This document shows positions 17,958 through 26,298 of a stretch of DNA of 64,000 nt, in pieces. Origin of the DNA: Paenibacillus sp. Soil787 (GTDB lineage: Bacteria; Bacillota; Bacilli; Paenibacillales; NBRC-103111); contig NZ_LMSP01000001.1 of assembly GCF_001429545.1 (NCBI RefSeq), positions 663,189 through 727,188 on the forward strand, given 5' to 3'. Every line of letters begins with the position of its first letter. Position 1 is the stretch's first letter. The translations under genes were made by a program, and so were the position numbers. Under the pieces are notes generated by a model that searched no databases, was not told where the DNA came from, and worked only from the letters and a program-made list of their open reading frames with translations.

Positions 17958-19241
17958 ATGAACAAGTTACGTGAAGATGCTCTTCACATGCATAAAAAGT
18001 ATACCGGAAAGCTGGAGATTCTCGCCAAGGTTCCGGTAGGCACTGTCCGTGATTTGAGTCTTGCCTACTCCCCGGGAGTTGCAGAGCCTTGTAAAGAGAT
18101 TTTTATTGAAAAAGATAAAGTATACGAATATACGATGAAAGGAAACCTGGTTGCCGTTGTTACCAATGGAACGGCTGTACTCGGTTTGGGAAATATCGGT
18201 CCGCATGCGGCTATGCCGGTGATGGAGGGAAAGGCTTTGCTTTTCAAAGTATTTGCCGGTGTCGATGCGATTCCGATCTGTTTAGATGCGTTGGATAAAG
18301 AGAAAGTGATTGAGACAGTTAAGCAGCTTTCACCTTCATTCGGCGGAATTAATTTAGAAGACATCGCAGCCCCGGATTGTTTTGAAATTGAAGAGAGGTT
18401 GAAAAAGGAATGCGCTATTCCTGTTTTCCATGATGATCAGCATGGTACGGCTATAGTCATTGCGGCTGGATTAATCAACGCTCTCCAATTAGTCGACAAA
18501 ACGATGGATCAAATTCGTGTGGTCATTAATGGGGCAGGGGCAGCCGGCATAGCGGCCATGAAGCTTCTGGGCCATATGGGTGCTAAGGATATCATCGTAT
18601 GCGATACGAAAGGTATTATCTATGAAGAAAGACAAGAAGGCATGAATCCATTCAAGCTGGAAATAGCACGGATGACGAATAAAGATCGTCTAACAGGTAA
18701 GCTAGCCGATGCAGTGAGAGGAGCCGATGTTTTCATTGGTGTTTCCGCGGCGGGGGCGCTTACGAAAGAAATGGTCAGTTCCATGAATCGAGATTCCATC
18801 ATATTTGCCTTAGCGAATCCGGTACCGGAGATTATGCCGGAGGAAGCGAAAGCCGCCGGAGCTGCGATCATTGGCACAGGACGCTCTGATTTTCCCAACC
18901 AAATCAACAATGTATTGGCGTTTCCTGGCATTTTTCGCGGCGTACTAGATGTACGTGCTAGAGAGATTAATGAGGCAATGAAACTAGCCGCTGTGTACGC
19001 CATTGCCGGTTTGGTTCCAGCAGATAAGTTAAATCGGGACTATGTAATTCCTCATCCTTTTGAACCGATGATTGCTCCGAATGTGGCTGCTGCGGTTGCT
19101 CAAGCAGCTATGGATACGGGGTGCGCAAGATTATACATCAATGCGGAAGAGGTTAAGGATAGAACAAAGAAACGGATCCGCAAAAACGATGCGGTAGGTT
19201 CGTATTTTTCTTGGTACGCTGACATGACAAAGGAAGAGTAG
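17958..19241 (+). CDS. Malic enzyme (short bacterial NAD(P)-dependent form)
   Basis: 427 residues. Converts malate to pyruvate and CO2 with reduction of NAD(P). Seen: LSLAYSPGVAEPCKEI, NLEDIAAPDCFEIE, PVFHDDQHGTA, and the Rossmann GAGAAGIA. The length fits the YtsJ/MleA group without the phosphotransacetylase extension. Last gene of the hut-gdh run, 40 nt after gdh and followed by a terminator. It provides the exit from the TCA cycle that growth on histidine or glutamate needs. Cofactor choice is not decided here. Confidence 0.92.
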   Translation: MNKLREDALHMHKKYTGKLEILAKVPVGTVRDLSLAYSPGVAEPCKEIFIEKDKVYEYTMKGNLVAVVTNGTAVLGLGNIGPHAAMPVMEGKALLFKVFAGVDAIPICLDALDKEKVIETVKQLSPSFGGINLEDIAAPDCFEIEERLKKECAIPVFHDDQHGTAIVIAAGLINALQLVDKTMDQIRVVINGAGAAGIAAMKLLGHMGAKDIIVCDTKGIIYEERQEGMNPFKLEIARMTNKDRLTGKLADAVRGADVFIGVSAAGALTKEMVSSMNRDSIIFALANPVPEIMPEEAKAAGAAIIGTGRSDFPNQINNVLAFPGIFRGVLDVRAREINEAMKLAAVYAIAGLVPADKLNRDYVIPHPFEPMIAPNVAAAVAQAAMDTGCARLYINAEEVKDRTKKRIRKNDAVGSYFSWYADMTKEE

Positions 19242-19261
19242 GCATTGTTCGGACTAGTTAT

Positions 19262-19291
19262 GCGGGACTTGGTTTTTCCAGGTCCTTTTTT
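19262..19291 (+). terminator. Intrinsic terminator after malic enzyme gene
   Basis: GGACTTGG and CCAGGTCC (one G-U pair) with a TTTTT loop, then six T. Confidence 0.8.
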
Positions 19292-19326
19292 CATTCGGTT
19301 ATGGATAATTTCAAGGAGATGCTTAC

Positions 19327-19950
19327 ATGTCTTATTCAGTCAAAGTCATTAAGAAGCATATGCAAATAACGACCACTTGGTCGGGGGGAACAACAACACA
19401 GCTAGCCATATATCCTGAACACGCGGAGTATAATAAACGAAATTTTTTATGGAGAATCAGCACGGCCCGCATTCATGATGAGCATTCTTTGTTTACCTGC
19501 CTTCCTGATTTTTGGAGAAAGCTTATGATTATAGAGGGAGAGGTGATTCTCGAATATGAAGGATCACATCAGGTGGGGGTAAAGCCCTACGAGCAGGAGA
19601 GCTTTAGCGGAGGATGGGTCACTCGGAGTATGGGGAAGGTAACAGACTTCAATCTCATCACAGCGGCGGGATGCCGGGGAGAACTAGAAGCTTTATTGAT
19701 CAAAGAAGGAACTTCATATGAGATCGAATGTCACAAGGATGATGTGGAATTTTCACTAGTAACAGAAGCTTTTTATTGTTCGGATGGCCGAATAAACGTT
19801 AGTATTAATGAAGATCAGTCTCTAAGGTTAGAGAAAGGCGACTTCTGCGTATTATCATGGAAAGCATCACTAGATAAGGTGAATATTAGGATAAGCCATT
19901 CTGGTAATGAATCTGCAGCATATGTCATTCGTGCCAGTATTGTGAGTTGA
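19327..19950 (+). CDS. hutD: HutD family cupin protein
   Basis: 207 residues. HutD signature: TTWSGGTTTQLAIYPE, FLWRISTARI, SLFTCLPDFWRKLMIIEGE and FSGGWVT. HutD is a bicupin linked to hut loci that has been proposed to limit or sense pathway flux; its biochemical role is not settled. AAGGAGATG precedes the ATG. It follows the hut run after a terminator, so it may be expressed at a different level. Confidence 0.88.
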   Translation: MSYSVKVIKKHMQITTTWSGGTTTQLAIYPEHAEYNKRNFLWRISTARIHDEHSLFTCLPDFWRKLMIIEGEVILEYEGSHQVGVKPYEQESFSGGWVTRSMGKVTDFNLITAAGCRGELEALLIKEGTSYEIECHKDDVEFSLVTEAFYCSDGRINVSINEDQSLRLEKGDFCVLSWKASLDKVNIRISHSGNESAAYVIRASIVS

Positions 19951-19973
19951 ATTTTTTCTGAGGAAGTGATGGA

Positions 19974-21116
19974 ATGATGAACTATGACGTAATCATTGTT
20001 GGTGCCGGTTCGATGGGGATGGCTGCAGGCTATTACTTGTCTCTGGAGGGGAAAAGTGTTTTGCTGCTGGATTCATTTAACCCTCCGCACGATCGCGGGG
20101 CACATCACGGCGATACCCGTATCATCCGGCATGCCTATGGCGAAGGGACGAGCTATGTCCCGCTAGCCCTCAGAGCCCAGCAGCTTTGGTTTGATTTGGA
20201 GCGAGAGTCGGGAAGAAAACTGTTCTGCCAAACCGGGGTGCTGAATGTAGGCACTCGTGATTCAACCTTTCTACAACAAGTTGTTTCTAGCTCCGAAGCC
20301 TATTCACTTCCGCTACAAACTGTGGATTCCAGTAAAATTCATACTGTATGGCCTGGCATTTCGCTTCCAGATGGCTACGTGGGCTGCTTCGAATCGGATT
20401 CAGGCGTGCTTAAAAGCGAGGAATGTATTCGTGCTTATCGGGAACTGTTGGAGCATCATCAAGTTACTATCTTAACGAATACATCCGTACAAGAGTTGTC
20501 TATTGATTCTGCCGGGGTGACGGTCCAAACAGCCAATGAAAGTTATACAGGACGCGCCCTAATCGTTACAGCAGGGGCTTGGTCTTCGAAGCTGCTTCCT
20601 CTTATGAATATCCATCCACCGCTTGTTACCAAAAGAAAAACCTTTGCCTGGTTTGAAGCAGATGACTTTTTATTCGGAGAGGAACAGTTTCCGGCGTTTA
20701 CGTTTGAAACCTCCTTGGGACATTATTACGGTTTTCCCAGCATGGGGGGAGCTGGTCTTAAGGTAGGACGTCATGATGGGGGACTTCGGATTAATCCGGA
20801 TGAAGCAATTCCCGAGTTTGGGGCACTGCAGGAGGATGAAGAAGACTTAAGAATGTTTTTAAGCCGGTTTATGCCTCTTGCCAATACGAAGCTGCGCAAG
20901 GGAAAAACCTGCACTTACACCCTTACTCCCGATGAAAATTTCATCATAGATACACATCCAGAGTATCCGCATATCGCCTTTGCTGCTGGATTTTCCGGCC
21001 ACGGGTTTAAGTTCAGCAGTGTAGTCGGGGAAATCTTATGCCAGCTAATTACAAAAGGCAAAAGTGAGCATGACATTTCTTTATTTTCAATGAACCGTTT
21101 TAAGAACGGGTATTAA
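19974..21116 (+). CDS. FAD-dependent amine oxidase of the sarcosine / N-methyl-tryptophan oxidase family
   Basis: 380 residues. Rossmann VGAGSMGMAAGYYLS at the N-terminus, HGDTRIIRHAYGEG, the covalent-flavin Cys in KTCTYTLTPDENF, and GFSGHGFKFS match monomeric sarcosine oxidase / SolA. It oxidises secondary amino acids or N-methyl amino acids to imines with H2O2. 23 nt after hutD, so probably co-transcribed. A link with histidine breakdown is not established; an N-methylated histidine derivative is a possible substrate, purely by context. Confidence 0.88.
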   Translation: MMNYDVIIVGAGSMGMAAGYYLSLEGKSVLLLDSFNPPHDRGAHHGDTRIIRHAYGEGTSYVPLALRAQQLWFDLERESGRKLFCQTGVLNVGTRDSTFLQQVVSSSEAYSLPLQTVDSSKIHTVWPGISLPDGYVGCFESDSGVLKSEECIRAYRELLEHHQVTILTNTSVQELSIDSAGVTVQTANESYTGRALIVTAGAWSSKLLPLMNIHPPLVTKRKTFAWFEADDFLFGEEQFPAFTFETSLGHYYGFPSMGGAGLKVGRHDGGLRINPDEAIPEFGALQEDEEDLRMFLSRFMPLANTKLRKGKTCTYTLTPDENFIIDTHPEYPHIAFAAGFSGHGFKFSSVVGEILCQLITKGKSEHDISLFSMNRFKNGY

Positions 21117-21163
21117 CAGAATGAGTCCTCGCTAGTTTTGTGCTAGATATCTTACAAAAAGAA

Positions 21164-21905
21164 AAGGACGGTCAGCGGAGAAGTCGATTTCCGACCTCCC
21201 CGACACCGTCGGCGAGCATCGGCTCGGGGAGCTGCTGCTGTAAGTGCGTTTTTCGCGCTTATCTGTTCGAGGCAGGATGATTAAGCGTGTTTTACGCACT
21301 TAATCAGTAAGGACGGTCAGCTGAGAAGTCGATTTCAGACCTCTCCGACACCGTCGGCGAGCTTCGGCTCGGGGAGCTGCTGCTGTAAGCGCGTTTTTCG
21401 CGCTTATTTGTTCGGGGAAACACGATTAAGCGCGTTTTCGGCACTTAATCAGTAAGGACGGTCAGCTGAGAAGTCGATTTCCGACCTCTCCGACACTGCC
21501 GACGAGCATCGGCTCGGGGACTCCCGCTGTAAGCGCGTTTTTGAGCCTGTCGATTAACTGTTCATAACTTCGGAAATTCTGCGGGAGACCACAAAATGTA
21601 TGCGAAAAATCATACATAATGAGCGGCACACACAAGTGATTTGAGCCCTGATTCTGTATATGTATCCGAAAAATCATATACATTCTCTGCCATGTGTCCG
21701 TGCACTTTAAAACTGTCCACAATTAATCGACAGCCCGTTTTTCGCGCTTATCTGTTCGAGGCAGCATGATTAAGCGCGTTTTCCGCGCTTAATTAGCACG
21801 GGCGTCAGCTGAGAAGTCGATTTCCGACATCTCCGACACTGCCGACGAGCTTCGGCTCGAAAAGCTCCTACTGTAAGCGTTTTTCGCACTTATCTGTTCG
21901 TAGCT
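21164..21905. repeat. 145-bp tandem repeat array (nearly 4 copies)
   Basis: Units begin AAGGACGGTCAGC at 21164, 21309 and 21454 (exact period 145), with a diverged fourth at about 21798. Each unit contains several stem-loops, such as AAGCGCG-TTTTT-CGCGCTT and GAGC-(A/T)TCG-GCTC. The third copy is split by the 193-bp insertion at 21543-21735. There is no gene in 21117-22085 apart from these repeats; at 21909-21929 a further hairpin (AAAGTATAA-TCT-TTATACTTT) follows the array. Confidence 0.85.
21543..21735. mobile_element. 193-bp MITE-like insertion with terminal inverted repeats and 7-bp duplication
   Basis: The insert interrupts the third 145-bp repeat, so its ends are defined by comparison with the intact copies. 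CGTTTTT occurs on both sides (21536-21542 and 21736-21742), as a target-site duplication. The ends are near-inverted: left ...CCTGTCGATTAA, right TTAATCGACAGCC. Inside are two hairpins with the same CGAAAAAT loop sequence (stems ATGTATG at 21596 and TGTATATG at 21655). No transposase is encoded. Confidence 0.75.
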
Positions 21906-22085
21906 AAGAAAGTATAATCTTTATACTTTTGCTCCGCATCTACCTTGACAAACGCGCTCGTTCCAGAAGGACGACGGAGTCGTTAATCCTTATTTAAATC
22001 TCATACGGCATTCATAGTACTATCAGAGATTGTGGATACACTTATTTGTGTAAGTAAAATACAATTGATGAGGTGGAATGAAACG

Positions 22086-22427
22086 ATGAAATTGATTAGT
22101 AAGAAGATCATTGTAGGTACAGCAGCAGCAAGTTTAGTGCTAGGAAGCGGTGTTGTTGGACTGTTACATACAACAGCATTTGCTAATACAGTGGGGACTT
22201 TATCTCCACAAATGATGACAAATCAGGTAAGTAACAACGAAAAAGACAAAGAAGCAGCGGACAATACAGAACAACAAGATCAAGATCAAGAAGTTGCCGA
22301 AGATGCCAATGGTCAGGATCAAGAGGTTGCAAATGACGCAGAACAGACTGGAAAAATCACGAAACAAGAACAAGCAGACGGAGAGCAAAACGAACAAGAT
22401 AACGAAATGAATGACGATCAACAATAA
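22086..22427 (+). CDS. Small secreted acidic, Gln/Asp/Glu-rich protein
   Basis: 113 residues from ATG 22086, with GAGGTGG upstream. Signal peptide: KLISKK then a hydrophobic stretch, with probable cleavage after HTTAFA (about residue 34). The mature part is low-complexity and highly acidic, with repeats of the type DQDQEVA(E/N)DA. No catalytic motif and no family recognised. Could be a cell-wall-associated or metal-binding spacer protein; no function is assigned. Confidence 0.7.
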   Translation: MKLISKKIIVGTAAASLVLGSGVVGLLHTTAFANTVGTLSPQMMTNQVSNNEKDKEAADNTEQQDQDQEVAEDANGQDQEVANDAEQTGKITKQEQADGEQNEQDNEMNDDQQ

Positions 22428-22543
22428 GCGACTTTGAAATAGCTGGACCGCTTGCCTCACGTGAGCAAAGTGGTCGGTGATCATGGAACAAATTCTCGAA
22501 TTCGACATATAAATAACAGTGTCAGACTCATGATTCCTCTAAA

Positions 22544-22573
22544 CCACCTACCCATTTAGGTGGCCTTTTTTTG
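22544..22573 (+). terminator. Intrinsic terminator after the acidic protein gene
   Basis: CCACCTA (22544-22550) pairs with TAGGTGG (22557-22563), followed by a run of seven T. Confidence 0.85.
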
Positions 22574-22610
22574 TAAAAAAATAGCGTATTCTAATGAAGG
22601 CGGGGATTGA

Positions 22611-23378
22611 ATGCCTGGTAAGTTAGGTCTACATTTATTTTTTTCTAAGGATCGTCATATCCGTTCCTATTTGCCGCCGACATCCGTATTGAATCGGAAT
22701 TCTTTTTTTCAGTTCATGAGGCGGTATCACTCGGTTTACATCAAACCGAATATGTCCCATATGGGTAAAGGTATCATCAAGACTTGGTTAGCGAATGGAC
22801 AATATCGAATAGTCAAAGTGAAAGGGAATGTCAAAACTTGTAGAACGCTAGAAACCACCTATAACGCTGTTCGAAAACAATCATCAAATAGCCTTTATAT
22901 CATCCAAAAAACAATTGATTTAGCAAAACTCAAAGAAAGACCTTTTGATATCAGAGTTATGATGATGCGCAACTCACAAAATAGCTGGCAGTATTCGGGA
23001 ATGTTAGCCAAAGTTGCGGGACAATCTAGCGTTATTACCAATGTGAATAGAGGAGGAGGATATGCGACTCCAATTGGAAATGCTTTATCCGCAGCACTTC
23101 GTTTATCCAAGAATGAGCAGCAAAAAATGATTCAAGAACTAATTCGTATAAGCTATCGTATTTGTAACCGATTCAACTATTACAAGTATTCTTCCCAAAT
23201 AGGCATCGATTTTGCTGTTGATCAACATCGTAGGATATGGATCATTGAAGTGAATTTTGACTATCCCTCCCATGGCTTGTTTGGAAAACTCAGCGATAAA
23301 ACCATGTATAGACAGATTAAGTTCCTTAGAAATTCATATTTAAAATCTTTAAGAGCCGGCAAGATAAGACGAAAGTGA
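22611..23378 (+). CDS. YheC/YheD-family ATP-grasp protein (spore-coat-associated family)
   Basis: 255 residues. YIKPNMSHMGKGI, RPFDIRVMMMRN, GGGYATPI, IGIDFAVDQ...WIIEVNFDYPSHGLF are typical of the YheC/D family, which has an ATP-grasp fold and in Bacillus is associated with the endospore coat. The family members are usually longer (about 350-450), so this is a short version with the C-terminal ATP-grasp half. Ribosome site AAGGCGGGGA before the ATG, terminator after the stop. Substrate unknown. Confidence 0.8.
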   Translation: MPGKLGLHLFFSKDRHIRSYLPPTSVLNRNSFFQFMRRYHSVYIKPNMSHMGKGIIKTWLANGQYRIVKVKGNVKTCRTLETTYNAVRKQSSNSLYIIQKTIDLAKLKERPFDIRVMMMRNSQNSWQYSGMLAKVAGQSSVITNVNRGGGYATPIGNALSAALRLSKNEQQKMIQELIRISYRICNRFNYYKYSSQIGIDFAVDQHRRIWIIEVNFDYPSHGLFGKLSDKTMYRQIKFLRNSYLKSLRAGKIRRK

Positions 23379-23391
23379 ATAGGCTTCAAAC

Positions 23392-23418
23392 TTAACCCGC
23401 GAACTTCGTGGGTTTTTA
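23392..23418 (+). terminator. Intrinsic terminator
   Basis: AACCCGCG stem with CGTGGGTT (one G-U) and TTTTT tail after the YheC/D-type gene. Confidence 0.75.
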
Positions 23419-23489
23419 GCATTTGCCACTCGCTTTCTTTCTCATCGCGTATTCTAACATTGCGAAGGTTCGAGACTTAAATCGCCATC

Positions 23490-24338
23490 GTGACTGGCGG
23501 GTACTCAGGCGTCGGACTTGAAACAACCCGCGCTCTGGCTGAAGCAGGTGCGACAGTAATTGTACCCGCACGTACACCAGAGAAAGCTCGCGCATCGGTT
23601 GCAGGCATCCCTCGGGTTGAGCTGGAGGAGATGGATCTAATCGATCCTGCTTCAATCGACGCATTCGTGCAGCGGTTTCTGGACTCTGGACGACCGCTGG
23701 ATATCTTGATCAATAACGCCGGCATCATGGCTCCTCCGCTAGTACGTGACGCGCGCGGTTACGAATCCCAATTTGCAACCAATCATTTGGGTCATTTCCA
23801 GTTGACGTTACGGCTTTGGCCGGCCTTGAAACAGGCGAGAAGCGCGCGGGTAGTCTCTGTTTCTTCAACTGGCGTTCGCTTCGGTGGCGTTGATTTTGAG
23901 GATCTTAATTTCGAACGACGGGAATACGATAAATGGAAGGCCTACGGCCAGTCCAAGTCAGCTAACGCGCTTTTTGCCGTTGCACTGGACAAGCGCGGTC
24001 AAGAACACGGTGTCAACGCCTTCTCTGTTCATCCTGGCAGAATTATGACTGATTTGGCGCGATTTTTATCAGAGGAAGAAAGTGCAATAGGTGGAGTATA
24101 TAAGACTACTGAGCAGGGAGCGGCTACGAGCGTTTGGTACGCGACCAGTCCTCAGCTTGAGGGTAAAGGAGGCGTTTACTGTTTAGATGCCGATATCGCC
24201 GAAGTCATTCCTGATTTTGATCTGAAAGGAATGGGGCAAACGCTTATTGGCGTACTTCCTTGGGCGATCGATCCGGATTTTGCGGAACGACTTTGGCAAA
24301 TTAGTGAGGAAATGACCCATATAAAGTTCAGGGCCTGA
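23490..24338 (+). pseudogene. Short-chain dehydrogenase/reductase, 5'-truncated
   Basis: The frame opens within strand beta-1: IAIVTGGYSGVGLE is coded, but a TAA just upstream (about 23478) removes the usual 20-30 N-terminal residues, and the first in-frame start is the GTG for the Val of VTGG. Directly upstream, VRDLN is readable in another frame, which points to a frameshift plus loss. The rest is intact for 282 residues: LINNAGIMAPP, S-x12-Y-x3-K as YGQSKSANALFA, HPGRIMTDL. No ribosome site precedes 23490. The sequence is visibly more GC-rich than its neighbours, suggesting transfer. It could still be translated from GTG, but I think it is inactive. Confidence 0.6.
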
Positions 24339-24443
24339 GCGCAAAAAAGTCTTTTCCGAGATAATAATAAAGTAAAATCTTTGGAATAAAGACGTCTGAG
24401 TGAACAGGCGTCTTGTCCAAATTACATAGAAAGAAGGAGAAGA

Positions 24444-24793
24444 ATGGAGCCAACATTTTCAATCGCTGAGATATCCGAAAAGACTGGACTCAGTTATGAT
24501 ACGATACGTTATTATGAGAAAATCGGACTGATGCCTACAATAAGGCGCAATAAAAATGGGTAACGTGAATACGATAAGGAAGATTAGGGTCGTATAATTT
24601 TCGTGACGAAGCTAAAAAGAACCAACATGCCGCTGAAGGAAATTGAACGGTATATGACCTTGGCATCCGCTCATGATTACGATAGCTGCTACAGCATACT
24701 TTATGAACATAAAAGATAAATGAAATGCAAGATGCTTTGGCTGTAATGGACTTTAAACTTATACATTATCAGGACCTCATAAAGCATCATTCA
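24444..24793 (+). pseudogene. MerR-family regulator, broken
   Basis: ATG 24444 with AAGAAGGAGA upstream starts FSIAEISEKTGLSYDTIRYYEKIGL, a perfect MerR helix-turn-helix, but TAA follows after 40 codons, then a TAG eight codons later; MPLKEIERYM continues in the same frame, and after a frameshift INEMQDALAVMDFKLIHYQ completes the coiled coil. Three lesions make it a clear pseudogene. MerR regulators of this type often control adjacent SDR or aldo-keto-reductase genes. Confidence 0.85.
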
Positions 24794-24855
24794 GGCCGGT
24801 CTCGACTTGATCTTCCTCACCCAGGTTAAAATCACTAACCTCGCCGCGGATGCTG

Positions 24856-24972
24856 CCAATCCCCGGGACAGCCAGCATCGATTTCCTTAAGGAGAACCTC
24901 GCCGCTGCCAGCATCCGTTTGGCGCCGGAGGAAGTAGACACAATCACCCTACTTATTCCAGAAGAGAATTGA
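24856..24972 (+). pseudogene. C-terminal remnant of an aldo/keto reductase
   Basis: PIPGTASIDFLKEN, then LAAASIRLAPEEVDTI and a TGA: this is the C-terminal end of an aldo/keto reductase (the PIPG(T/S) NADP-binding loop and the last helices). Nothing upstream reads as the rest of the enzyme. With the SDR and MerR remnants it forms a decayed oxidoreductase cassette. Confidence 0.6.
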
Positions 24973-25043
24973 AGCTGAAGACCGCTTTACTTCCTAACAT
25001 GACCTATGCAGTTGAAGTGAATTTCTGGAAATACCCTTGATCC

Positions 25044-25181
25044 ATTGGAATTTATCCACTGTTTTACTCATTTGCGCATAGAGATGACACGAATGGGGAA
25101 TTTTGGATTTCATTGGATTTTTTCCAATGAAAGTACGATTTCTCATGTCTGAACAAGTAATCTATTGGATTTTCTCCAATG
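25044..25181. repeat. Palindrome array A (ATTGGA-N5-TCCAAT)
   Basis: Palindromes at 25112-25128 and 25164-25180 are exactly 52 bp apart; a degenerate one lies at 25044-25060. The same palindrome with the same 52-bp period occurs at 33061-33181. The stretch 24973-25440 has no gene; besides this array it holds a terminator-like hairpin and the mur promoter. Confidence 0.7.
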
Positions 25182-25276
25182 ATATTGATCGTATTTTAGC
25201 TTATATCCAATTAAATCCAGATACTACATAACTCATGTTCCTAAGATAATGCAATAAAAAACACATTAGTATAACA

Positions 25277-25318
25277 AAAAACGGTCCTATCGCAAAAGAT
25301 GCGAACAGGTCCGTTTAT
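25277..25318 (+). terminator. Terminator-like hairpin without an upstream gene
   Basis: AAACGG...CCGTTT stem with an inner stem and TTATTT tail. No intact gene precedes it, so it may be the surviving terminator of the decayed cassette. Confidence 0.4.
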
Positions 25319-25339
25319 TTGTATGTTTATGGTTTAGTG

Positions 25340-25390
25340 TGAAATAAAATTTCAGAAATGTATAGACAAAGTGAAATAAAAATCTATAAT
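25340..25390 (+). promoter_or_regulatory. mur operon promoter with RpiR-type operator
   Basis: TGAAAT-AAA-ATTTCA (25340-25354) is a perfect palindrome of the kind bound by RpiR/MurR regulators; a second TGAAATAAAAAT starts at 25372. TAGACA (25363-25368), 16 nt, TATAAT (25385-25390) gives a good sigma-A promoter lying between and over these boxes. Autoregulation by the first gene is the obvious reading. Confidence 0.65.
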
Positions 25391-25440
25391 AAGGGTATGC
25401 AAGTTCAAAGCTACACATGAAACCGTAGAGGGTGACTCCC

Positions 25441-26298
25441 ATGTTAAAAGGTGGATTAGTAAGTATAGAAGAGGCGATGGGGAGCTTAAAGCCCATGGAG
25501 CGCAAGGCCGCACAATATATTATGGAGCATCCGGAACAGGTCGTCAGCCTTTCCGTGCAGAAGCTGGCAGAGTTTGCTGACGTAAGCGAAGCAACAATTG
25601 TAAGGCTTTCACGCTCCCTTCACTGTAAAGGATTTCGAGAGCTGAAGCTGAGGATCGCGGGTGATTTATCACAATCGTCGCTGCCTACAGAATCGTACCA
25701 AGAAATCCGTACCGACGGATCTATCGTAGATCTCATTAAATCAGTATCCAATAACAATATTGTTTCAATCCAAGATACTTTAACGGTACTCTCTCCGGAA
25801 AGTGTAGAAAAAGCAATTAATTCGCTGAGCAGCGCAAGAAAAGTCGGCGTGTTCGGGGTAGGTGCTTCAGCGGTTATCGCGAAGGATTTTATGCAAAAGT
25901 TAACGCGTATTAATCGCTGGTGTGAAATCGGCACAGGTTTTGATGCTCAAGCAACTATTGCGGCCAATCTAATTCCCGGTGACGTCGTCTTCGGCATTTC
26001 TTATTCAGGCCAAACCGAAGACATGATTCGCGCGCTGGCTATTGCTAAGAACAACGGTGCCTCAGTCATTACGCTGACCCGGTTTGGAGCCAATCCGGTA
26101 TCGGAGCTTGCGGATATACAGTTATTTATAAGCACTTTAGAGAAGAGTATCCGCAGCGGGGCGATGGCCTCAAGGATTTCTCAATTGAATGTGATCGATA
26201 TTTTGTACGCCGGAATCGCAGGGCGTCATTATGAGGAAAGCATCAAATCTCTAGAAAAGACGCGGCAAGCCGTCATGGCGGGAAAACGCAATGGATAA
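25441..26298 (+). CDS. murR: MurR/RpiR-family transcriptional regulator
   Basis: 285 residues. N-terminal HTH_6 domain (KLAEFADVSEATIVRLSRSLHCKGF) and a C-terminal SIS domain (VGVFGVGASA, GDVVFGISYSGQT) that binds a phosphosugar. ATG 25441 has GAGGGTGA 6 nt upstream. First gene of an operon ending in murQ, so the effector should be MurNAc-6-phosphate. Its end overlaps the next gene by 8 bp. Confidence 0.9.
   Translation: MLKGGLVSIEEAMGSLKPMERKAAQYIMEHPEQVVSLSVQKLAEFADVSEATIVRLSRSLHCKGFRELKLRIAGDLSQSSLPTESYQEIRTDGSIVDLIKSVSNNNIVSIQDTLTVLSPESVEKAINSLSSARKVGVFGVGASAVIAKDFMQKLTRINRWCEIGTGFDAQATIAANLIPGDVVFGISYSGQTEDMIRALAIAKNNGASVITLTRFGANPVSELADIQLFISTLEKSIRSGAMASRISQLNVIDILYAGIAGRHYEESIKSLEKTRQAVMAGKRNG

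Noticed and set aside
21462-21722. Minus-strand frame across the MITE-like insert as a transposase fragment
   Set aside because: It starts in the insert and runs out into the host repeat; no DDE-type or other transposase motif visible.
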